Positions 26,174 to 32,184 of a stretch of DNA of 32,184 bases are shown one piece after another. The number at the start of each line of letters is the position of its first letter. Position 1 is the first letter of the stretch. Made by a program: the position numbers and the translations under genes. The notes under the pieces are model-generated. The model searched no databases. It worked only from the letters and a program-made list of their open reading frames with translations, and was not told where the DNA came from. The stretch is from Nitrospira sp. (GTDB lineage: Bacteria > Nitrospirota > Nitrospiria > Nitrospirales > Nitrospiraceae), in the NCBI GenBank assembly GCA_005116955.1, contig SWDI01000008.1, positions 60,007-92,190 of the forward strand, given 5' to 3'.

Positions 26174-26304
26174 ACCAGAAACATCGTCTACTAAATGTGA
26201 GAATCTAACATAGCGTTTTTATAGGGGTCAAGAAATGCGGAATGGAAGGGAGACTGTTTGGGTCGGAACCGAGTCGGTGAGGAGCACTTAATACTCTTTT
26301 GACC

Positions 26305-26321
26305 GTCTTCTTTTAGAAGAC
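26305..26321. terminator. Short hairpin between the zinc ribbon gene and rsmD
   Basis: gtcttct-ttt-agaagac, a perfect 7-bp stem with a 3-nt loop. It lies downstream of the minus-strand zinc ribbon gene. No T-run follows, so its action as a terminator is uncertain. Confidence 0.3.
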
Positions 26322-26427
26322 TATAATACGCTTATTGAGCTTGTTGGTACGTCAAGGACGAGAGGACCGTCCTGAAGTCCACGTAGGCCCTCATGCGGAC
26401 CAGACCCCGAGTACGAAACGCTATAAT

Positions 26428-26601
26428 TTACCGAGCCTCGACGGTCTGAGGGGCGCGGGCAGCCAGACTTTTTCTACGGTTATTGGAGATGGTGCGGTCA
26501 ATAATGGCTCCACAATTAATGCATTTCCATGCATAGAACACGAGAAAAAAGTCGGAGAACCGTTCTAACATCATCATCCCTTTACACTTTGGACATTCCA
26601 T
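26428..26601 (-). CDS. Small two-CxxC zinc ribbon protein (57 aa)
   Basis: 57 aa, too short for many ORF filters. ATG 26601 has GGGAGGAA at ideal distance. The protein reads MECPKCKGMMMLERFSDFF, then YAWKCINCGAIIDRTISNN and a basic RRKSLAAR tail. Two CxxC pairs (Cys3/Cys6 and Cys27/Cys30) should bind one zinc. The hydrophobic, aromatic stretch FSDFFLVFYAW between them is unusual for a soluble ribbon and may pack on it. The ribosome site, the Cys spacing and the well-formed stop support a real gene. Function unknown; it could bind nucleic acid or a protein partner. It lies 254 bp before rsmD on the same strand and is divergent from radC. Confidence 0.75.
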   Translation of the reverse strand: MECPKCKGMMMLERFSDFFLVFYAWKCINCGAIIDRTISNNRRKSLAARAPQTVEAR

Positions 26602-26785
26602 GGCTTCCTCCCAAGGTGGCGACGTTCACAGCTGGTGGCAAACTTAAGCAAAAGCTGCACCAATTTGTCATATTGAAGATTTTCAATTGGTTATGGATTA
26701 CGTATTTCCAGTAGACGGGTAATTTCGCCTTACTTGGCGGTACAAAAGAGTCCGGGTCGTCATTTTTTTGTCACCTGAGGTCTTT

Positions 26786-27511
26786 GTGGCACGCAAGGAA
26801 CCGAGAAAGGGCATTGCGCACTGGCCAAAGACCGAACGTCCCCGTGAACGTCTTCTTGCCAAGGGGCCCGAAGCGTTATCCGATGCCCATCTTCTCGCCA
26901 TCCTCCTGAGAACTGGCCGCCGCGATTCATCCGCTGTGCAAGTGGCCATCGAACTCCTCGACCGAATCGGTGGACTGGAAGGATTGGCGGCTTGTGGCAT
27001 TGAAGAACTCTGCACCATCCCTGGCGTCGGCCCCGCCAAAGCCGCCCAACTCAAAGCCGCATTGGCCTTAGGGAGACGGTCGCTGGCGGCCCCACTGTCC
27101 TCTGGCACTCGTATTTCCTCAAGCTCGGATCTGTTCAAACATTTTCACCCTGCGCTCCGCGATGTGAAACATGAACTCTTCAAGGTCGTGCTGCTCGACG
27201 CAAAAAATATCGTGATCAAAGAGGCCACGGTCTCAGAGGGAAGCCTCACACTCAGCATCGTGCATCCACGTGAGGTCTTTGCGCTCGCCGTGCGTGAATC
27301 GGCAGCCGCCGTCATTTTTCTTCACAATCATCCCAGCGGAGATCCAACTCCAAGCCCGGAGGATCGGCGATTGACCGATCGACTGACAACGGCTGGCACC
27401 CTATTGGGGATCCGAGTATTGGACCACGTCATCATCGGAGATGGTCGATACGTCAGTTTTGCCGACGAGGGATGGCTGACAGAGCAGCGGAATGAGTACA
27501 AAGACCCCTGA
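26786..27511 (+). CDS. radC: RadC/YsxC-type JAB (MPN+) domain protein
   Basis: 241 aa from GTG 26786, with GAGG six bases upstream; a TTG at 26768 is also in frame. The N-terminal UPF0758 helix region is RPRERLLAKGPEALSDAHLL followed by ILLRTGRR, then a helix-hairpin-helix (IPGVGPAKAAQLKAALALG). The C-terminal metalloprotease-like JAB domain has its full motif in FLHNHPSGDPTPSPEDRRLT (HxH-x7-S-x2-D type). Long named DNA repair protein RadC, though a direct repair role has been doubted. The metal site appears intact. Confidence 0.93.
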   Translation: MARKEPRKGIAHWPKTERPRERLLAKGPEALSDAHLLAILLRTGRRDSSAVQVAIELLDRIGGLEGLAACGIEELCTIPGVGPAKAAQLKAALALGRRSLAAPLSSGTRISSSSDLFKHFHPALRDVKHELFKVVLLDAKNIVIKEATVSEGSLTLSIVHPREVFALAVRESAAAVIFLHNHPSGDPTPSPEDRRLTDRLTTAGTLLGIRVLDHVIIGDGRYVSFADEGWLTEQRNEYKDP

Positions 27512-27593
27512 GATGATGTCCGATCAAAACACCAGCCCAAGAAACGTGAGGACGCGAATGGCCTAACCCCATACTCAATAAGGAGGGCAGACT

Positions 27594-29696
27594 ATGGACA
27601 CAACCCATCTGGAGCCCGTCAGAAACGTGGCAATCGTATCCAGCGCCGGTGCCGGTAAGACCTCTGTCAGTGAGGCCTTGCTGTATGTCGGTGGTGCGAT
27701 CCCCATGCTCGGTTCCGTGATGCACGGGACCACCGTTTCAGATTTTGAGCCCGAAGAACTTCGGCATCGCACATCGACAAGTACCAGCCTTCTTCAGTTC
27801 ACATGGAATCACACCAACATCAACCTGATTGACCCTCCCGGTGCACTCGACCTTCTTGGTGAATCACTCGCCGCCCTGCAGGCCGTCGATGCGGTCATCC
27901 TGATTCTGAACGGAACCATGGGAGTAAGAACAGAGCTGGCACGGCTCTGGACAAGGATCAAAGAATTGGACCTTCCTTGTCTGGTGTTCGTCAATGGACT
28001 TGATAAGGAAGGCGCGTCGTTTGAGAACACTCTAGAGATCTGTCGCAAACAGCTCGATTGTGTTCCACTCCCTATGGCAGTACCGATCAACACTGGCATG
28101 AGCTTAGACGGCATAGTTGATGTACGACATGAGAAGCTGGTGCGATCCGGGTCAAGTTCCGCCATAGTCGAACATCTATTAGTCCCCCTCCCCCTAGAGG
28201 GCATGCTGAATAGAGCGCGCCAGCAACTCGTGGAGGCGGTCGCGGAAAGCGGGGAAACCTTGTTGGAGACCTACGTGGCCCAGGGAGAGTTGAGCCAAGA
28301 AGACCTTCTGCAAGGACTCCGACGCGACATCCAGACGAAACAATTCCTTCCCATCTATGGCGGATCCGCCACGCATAATGTCGGAGTCTGGTCCTTACTG
28401 GATGCGATAGTCGCCTTATTGCCGTCACCCTCCGAACGTGGCGCGGCCCATCCATGGCACGGCATTCACCCAGAGACCCACGAAGGCTGTGAGCGGAAGG
28501 GGAGTCTGCAGGAACCGTTTTCCGCCTATGTCTTCAAGACCATCATCGACCCATTCGTCGGTCGACTGTCCTACTGCCGTGTCTTGTCCGGAACCATTCA
28601 TGCCGATGCCACAGTGCTGAATGCCTCCAAACATGTCCGGGAGAAGCTTGGCCATTTCTACACGGTATTGGGCAAACGTCATGTGGCCGTCGACTCCGCA
28701 CGAGCGGGAGAGATCGTGGCGATCGGGAAACTCAAGGACACGCATACCGGTGACACGCTGTGTCAAGAGACTGCTCCCATCTGTTACCCCATACTGAGCC
28801 TACCAAAGCCGATCTTGTCGTTCGCGATTGACGCCACGTCCAAGACGGACATCGACAAGGTCAGCCTTGGGCTTCACAAACTCATCGAAGAGGACCCCAC
28901 CCTGGAATTCGCGCGCAATGCCGAAACCAAGGAGATGGTGCTCAGCGGCATGGGGCAATTCCACATCGATTTGGCCCTCGAAAAGCTCCATCGAAAGTTT
29001 GGAGTCGATGTCATACTGCACACGCCGAAAGTCCCGTACCGAGAAACGCTCAAAACGAAATCACAGGCACAGGGCAAGTACAAGAAACAAACCGGCGGGC
29101 ATGGACAATACGGCGATTGTTGGCTTAAAGTGGCGCCGCTCCCGCGCGGCCATGGGTACGCGTTTGAGAATCGCGTGGTCGGAGGAGCGATTCCTCGAAA
29201 TTTCATTCCCGCCGTGGAAAAAGGAGTCCTGGATGCCATGCATGAGGGACCGTTGGGCGGGTTCCCAGTCGTCGATGTGCAGGTGGCCGTCTATGACGGT
29301 TCCTATCATGCAGTGGATTCGTCCGAGATGTCGTTCAAGATCGCGGGATCAATGGCATTCAAGAAAGCGATAGAGACCGCGCATCCCGTGTTACTGGAGC
29401 CGGTCATGACGGTCGAAATCGACACACCGACCGACGCGGTCGGAGCCGTCATGGGGGACCTGAATGCCCGACGAGGTCGTATTGTGGCTGTCAACGCGCA
29501 AGACCATGCCGAACAGATCAAAGCGTTGGTTCCGCTAGCTGAGCTGCTTCGCTATGCAACGGCCCTCAATGCCATGACGGGGGGTCGGGGCAGCTATGTC
29601 ATGGATTTCGCCCAGTATGATGAAGTACCAAGAGAGTTGGCTGCAAAGGTCATCGAGCGACAGAAGGCAGAAGGACAAGCCGCCACGGCCCATTGA
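27594..29696 (+). CDS. EF-G-like translational GTPase family protein (second EF-G paralogue)
   Basis: 700 aa from ATG 27594 with AAGGAGGG upstream. It has the five-domain EF-G layout: GTPase at about 1-260, domain II with VFKTIIDPFVGRLSYCRVLS, domain III with LEEDPTLEFARNAETKEMVL, domain IV with KYKKQTGGHGQYGDCWLKV and the ending GGRGSYVMDFAQYDEVP. The P-loop is SSAGAGKTS, but the G3 motif is DPPG in place of DTPGH, and the G4 motif is NGLD in place of NKxD. It belongs to the EF-G-like (FusA2-type) group whose work is mostly unknown; canonical fusA should be elsewhere. Convergent with htrA, with 5 bp between stops. Confidence 0.88.
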   Translation: MDTTHLEPVRNVAIVSSAGAGKTSVSEALLYVGGAIPMLGSVMHGTTVSDFEPEELRHRTSTSTSLLQFTWNHTNINLIDPPGALDLLGESLAALQAVDAVILILNGTMGVRTELARLWTRIKELDLPCLVFVNGLDKEGASFENTLEICRKQLDCVPLPMAVPINTGMSLDGIVDVRHEKLVRSGSSSAIVEHLLVPLPLEGMLNRARQQLVEAVAESGETLLETYVAQGELSQEDLLQGLRRDIQTKQFLPIYGGSATHNVGVWSLLDAIVALLPSPSERGAAHPWHGIHPETHEGCERKGSLQEPFSAYVFKTIIDPFVGRLSYCRVLSGTIHADATVLNASKHVREKLGHFYTVLGKRHVAVDSARAGEIVAIGKLKDTHTGDTLCQETAPICYPILSLPKPILSFAIDATSKTDIDKVSLGLHKLIEEDPTLEFARNAETKEMVLSGMGQFHIDLALEKLHRKFGVDVILHTPKVPYRETLKTKSQAQGKYKKQTGGHGQYGDCWLKVAPLPRGHGYAFENRVVGGAIPRNFIPAVEKGVLDAMHEGPLGGFPVVDVQVAVYDGSYHAVDSSEMSFKIAGSMAFKKAIETAHPVLLEPVMTVEIDTPTDAVGAVMGDLNARRGRIVAVNAQDHAEQIKALVPLAELLRYATALNAMTGGRGSYVMDFAQYDEVPRELAAKVIERQKAEGQAATAH

Positions 29697-29701
29697 GACC
29701 G

Positions 29702-31093
29702 TCAGTCGAAGGCTTTGAGCACGACATAAAATGCGCGGCTTTCCCGAAGCACGCGGAGCAAGAGGGTATCGCCACGCCTAGACCGCGCAATGGCTGACAT
29801 AAATTCTGCTACGGAAGACACTTCCAGACGGTTGACCTCTTTAATGAGGTCACCTTCGCGGAGGCCTTCCGCTTGAGCACGGCTGTTAGGTTCAACCTTT
29901 GCGATAAGCACACCCTTCGATTCACGAAGCTTGAACCTCTCCGCCAGGGCGGACGTCAGATCTTGGAGGTCAAGGCCCAGTTTCACCTCCAACTTCTCCT
30001 CTTGTTGAGGAAGCGATGCGATGACAGCTGCATCACGCCGCTCGGTGAGAGGAACGTCCATCGTCAAGCGTTTCAGATCCCGGACGACTTCAATCTTTGA
30101 CGTCGTGCCCGGAATCAGCGTCGCGATCAGACGAGACAGCTTATTTGGTGAATCAACAACGGCGCCGTCGATCCGGACAATGACATCGCCCGGCTTGATC
30201 CCAGCCAAGGCTGCGGGGTCTTTCTCGAAGACTTCGTTCACGAGTACCCCTTCGCCTTCAGTAACTCCGAACTTTTTCGCCAACTCAGCCGTCAACGGTT
30301 GAATCCCAACGCCGAGCCAGCCCCGCACGACCTTGCCGTTCGCAAGTAACTGTTCGATAACCTGCTTGGCCATATTCGAGGGAATGGCGAATCCAATACC
30401 TTGCGCGAAATTAATAATCGCCGTATTGATGCCAATCACCTCACCGCGGAGATTGAAGAGCGGACCGCCGGAATTTCCAGGGTTGATCGAGGCATCGGTC
30501 TGAATGAAGTTTTCGTACCGTGAGAGGTTGATGTTTTCTCGACCGATGCCGCTGACCACCCCAAGCGTCACGGTCCGGTCCAGTCCGAATGGATTTCCGA
30601 CGGCCAGCACCCATTGGCCAACCTTGACGCCAGCAGAATCACCAAATCGTGCGCTGGACAGGGGTCGATCGGTGGTCACTTTGAGCACCGCTAAATCGGT
30701 GTCAGGATCTTTGCCAACCACATGAGCGATGAGCTTCGTCTTATCGGAAAACCGCACTTCGATCTCATTGGCGTCACCAATCACATGATTGTTCGTCACG
30801 ATATGGCCGTCACTGTCGACGATCAGGCCCGAGCCGGAGCCTGACGCATTCGGCGTACGCTCGCCGGACCCTTCGTGAAGCCTACTTGTTCTGGTGATGG
30901 GAAACAGATTGACGACGGAAGGCTTGGCCTGCTCAGCGAGTTCGGTAATGACGGCTTGAATCTCTTCGAGCATGCGAATGCCGGGCGAGTCAGGCGATAA
31001 GGCCTCAGCCACGCCACATCCGATGACAGCTAAAAGGAGGGGAGCGATACCATGGAACAGCACACGTACTGATGGGAATGCGCGGGCTAGCAT
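29702..31093 (-). CDS. DegP/HtrA-type periplasmic serine protease
   Basis: 463 aa. A signal sequence spans residues about 10-31 (VLFHGIAPLLLAVIGCGVAE); the Cys inside it is a weak lipobox candidate. The trypsin-like domain has the full triad: His103 (TNNHVIGD), Asp133 (DPDTDLAVLK) and Ser208 (NPGNSGGPLF). Two PDZ domains follow, at about 270-355 (GWLGVGIQPL, GIKPGDVIVRID) and 370-460 (SRAQAEGLREGDLIKEVN). It degrades or refolds damaged envelope proteins. The gene lies 34 bp after the TrkA-C-like gene; a promoter candidate at 31102-31130 would yield an almost leaderless mRNA. No ribosome site is visible. Confidence 0.93.
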   Translation of the reverse strand: MLARAFPSVRVLFHGIAPLLLAVIGCGVAEALSPDSPGIRMLEEIQAVITELAEQAKPSVVNLFPITRTSRLHEGSGERTPNASGSGSGLIVDSDGHIVTNNHVIGDANEIEVRFSDKTKLIAHVVGKDPDTDLAVLKVTTDRPLSSARFGDSAGVKVGQWVLAVGNPFGLDRTVTLGVVSGIGRENINLSRYENFIQTDASINPGNSGGPLFNLRGEVIGINTAIINFAQGIGFAIPSNMAKQVIEQLLANGKVVRGWLGVGIQPLTAELAKKFGVTEGEGVLVNEVFEKDPAALAGIKPGDVIVRIDGAVVDSPNKLSRLIATLIPGTTSKIEVVRDLKRLTMDVPLTERRDAAVIASLPQQEEKLEVKLGLDLQDLTSALAERFKLRESKGVLIAKVEPNSRAQAEGLREGDLIKEVNRLEVSSVAEFMSAIARSRRGDTLLLRVLRESRAFYVVLKAFD

Positions 31094-31101
31094 TGGGCGA
31101 T

Positions 31102-31130
31102 ATTGTATCTGATCTCTGTCGATGTGCCTA
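31102..31130 (-). promoter_or_regulatory. Possible promoter giving a near-leaderless htrA mRNA
   Basis: Minus strand: TAGGCA (31130-31125), 17 bases, TACAAT (31107-31102). The -10 box ends 8 bases before the ATG at 31093, so transcription would begin at or next to the start codon. The absence of a ribosome site fits. The -35 box is only fair. Confidence 0.3.
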
Positions 31131-31784
31131 CTCCTCTACACCGACTCTCGTGAACGATGTGGTGAAGGAACGCTGGCCGACAAACCATGAGACAAGTTGA
31201 TCGAGTTCCGCTTGCACACCAACCAACACCACGATGTCACCCGGTCGGAACTGAAGATCGTGGGTCGGAGCCAATAGAAAAGGCCCTCGCAAAACGGCGG
31301 CCACGGAAGTGGAGAAACACTGTGGAAGCGCGCTGAGCGGCTGTCCCGCCGCGGCCGCCCCTCGAACGACGGTCAGCCGCTCGATACCTCCTGAACGAAG
31401 TGCCAAATCCTGTTGAAGGGAGAGCAACTCCTGATGGACCGTCTCGATTTTGAGCTCGCGAATCTCGGCATCAACCCCGATCAACGTTTGCTTCAACTCT
31501 TGGACACGAGAGATCGCATCAGCAAGCGTCTGATCGATCACGCCGACGACTGAATCGGGATGACTCTGGTCCTGAAGTCGATCAGAGACCTGCACCACGA
31601 TTTGTTGGCCGACCTCAGCCGTAATATCGTCAATACGCTGAAGCAAGGTAGACGCCTGCCAATGGAGCCGAATAATCTGAACCTTTCGATTAACGAGTTC
31701 GGAAATCGAGAGAATCGTTTCGTAGAACGCATGTCCGGTGATTGAAAGCTCTTTATGTACGCGGCCAAGCAGCTCAAATGTCAT
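31128..31784 (-). CDS. Helical protein with C-terminal TrkA-C-like (RCK_C) domain
   Basis: 218 aa, soluble. Residues about 1-130 are helical and partly coiled coil (TLLQRIDDITAEVGQQ, VQELKQTLIGVDAEIRELKI). The last 75 residues resemble the TrkA-C fold: VAAVLRGPFLLAPTHDLQFR followed by PGDIVVLVGVQAELDQLVSW. This domain binds small ligands such as nucleotides in potassium transport regulators. The N-terminal Rossmann (TrkA-N) domain is absent and no channel gene is nearby. ATG 31784 has no ribosome site but overlaps the stop of a 66-codon frame by 4 bp. It is upstream of htrA on the same strand. A role in ion or envelope stress control is inference. Confidence 0.6.
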   Translation of the reverse strand: MTFELLGRVHKELSITGHAFYETILSISELVNRKVQIIRLHWQASTLLQRIDDITAEVGQQIVVQVSDRLQDQSHPDSVVGVIDQTLADAISRVQELKQTLIGVDAEIRELKIETVHQELLSLQQDLALRSGGIERLTVVRGAAAAGQPLSALPQCFSTSVAAVLRGPFLLAPTHDLQFRPGDIVVLVGVQAELDQLVSWFVGQRSFTTSFTRVGVEE

Positions 31785-31981
31785 AGTCTGATAAGATATA
31801 TTATGTAAACTTTCAACTCTTCGCCAGCCGCCAGTCCACCACTCGAATCTCTCACATCGGTCATCCCTACTTCATAGCGGATCGTGGTTCGGAGGTCAAT
31901 CGCGCAGGAGATTGTTGGAAGCTCCGCAGAATCTCCCATTAAGCACACAGGTAAGCACACATGACCTTTCAATTTCCTCAC
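31781..31981 (-). other. Small open frame before the TrkA-C-like gene (doubtful)
   Basis: 66 codons that start inside the inverted repeat (MRKLKGHVCLPVC) and end with a TGA overlapping the next ATG by 4 bases. The overlap is the only point in its favour. No family is recognised and no ribosome site is seen inside the window. Part of the 400-bp gene-free stretch 31785-32184, which otherwise holds the inverted repeat. Confidence 0.2.
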
Positions 31982-32184
31982 GCTACCCGCTGATGCTATT
32001 TACGCGCTCATACTAATAAAGTTTTACTTTAACTATTTATCTCGGCCTATTACTTAAAAGCACCTTCTACTTCATGTATCTATTCGTTTGTGCCTGGCTA
32101 GCCGCAGAGATAAATAGTTAAAGTAAAACTTTATTAGTATGAGCGCGTAAATAGCATCAGCGGGTAGCGTGAGGAAATTGAAAG
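31966..32184. repeat. 78-bp perfect inverted repeat with 63-nt spacer, at window end
   Basis: Bases 31966-32043 are the exact reverse complement of 32107-32184. The spacer is 32044-32106, and ggc at its left edge can pair with gcc at 32101-32103. The right arm is cut by the window end, so the repeat may go on. It is AT-rich compared with the genes around it. It could be a MITE-like element, the edge of a larger mobile element or a fold-back assembly error. Confidence 0.9.

Noticed and set aside
26174..26427. Further small gene or RNA between rsmD and the zinc ribbon gene
   Set aside because: Frames here lack ribosome sites and motifs. The one plus-strand frame (26335-26568) is the complement of the zinc ribbon gene over much of its length.

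Overview
The window reads as a chromosomal segment of a Gram-negative bacterium with moderately high GC. It most resembles Nitrospira or a close relative (Nitrospirota). This is inferred from the gene style: coiled-coil proteins ending in an H3TH domain, a FmdB zinc ribbon with a Ser/Ala tail, OmpA-type envelope proteins and an EF-G-like second factor. No rRNA or other marker is present to settle it. Both ends look like repeats. The window opens inside the last 27 codons of an IS630-type transposase and closes inside a 78-bp perfect inverted repeat, so it may be a whole contig broken at repeats.

Left part (1-6650): IS630 tail; an arsI-sigZ pair (organoarsenical lyase and ECF sigma factor) with overlapping reading frames; an animal-type heme peroxidase cut in two by an IS200-like element that separates its distal and proximal histidine halves; a BaiN/HI0933-type flavoprotein; a coiled-coil lipoprotein; a ferritin-like protein.

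Middle (6650-17000): accA and dnaE (dnaE with a good sigma70-type promoter), then a duplicated envelope cassette. Copy 1 is an OmpA/BON protein followed by a membrane-anchored coiled coil with a DNA-binding-type H3TH tail. Copy 2 is a scar of the OmpA gene followed by a giant version of the coiled coil holding six 101-residue units spaced exactly 303 bp apart. Both coiled-coil genes are frameshifted by perfect tandem duplications, 52 bp and 97 bp. Removing one copy of each restores single frames of 441 and 933 codons' worth of protein. This cassette is the most unusual item in the window.

Right part (17000-32184): rbgA/ylqF; a DinB-like gene broken by a small frameshift; an RsbRD-like helical protein; purH-purD; a small coiled-coil lipoprotein; a tightly packed rsmD-coaD-aminotransferase-fmdB run with 4-bp overlaps between the first three; a 57-aa zinc ribbon shorter than usual ORF cut-offs; radC; an EF-G-like GTPase with altered G motifs; a DegP/HtrA protease; a protein with a TrkA-C-like domain; and the terminal inverted repeat.

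The core genes (accA, dnaE, rbgA, purH, purD, rsmD, coaD, radC) are intact. The accessory genes between them show an unusual amount of decay: one IS interruption, two tandem-duplication frameshifts, one small indel, one gene scar and one SDR fossil. Some of this could be assembly error, and read-level checks are named in the findings.
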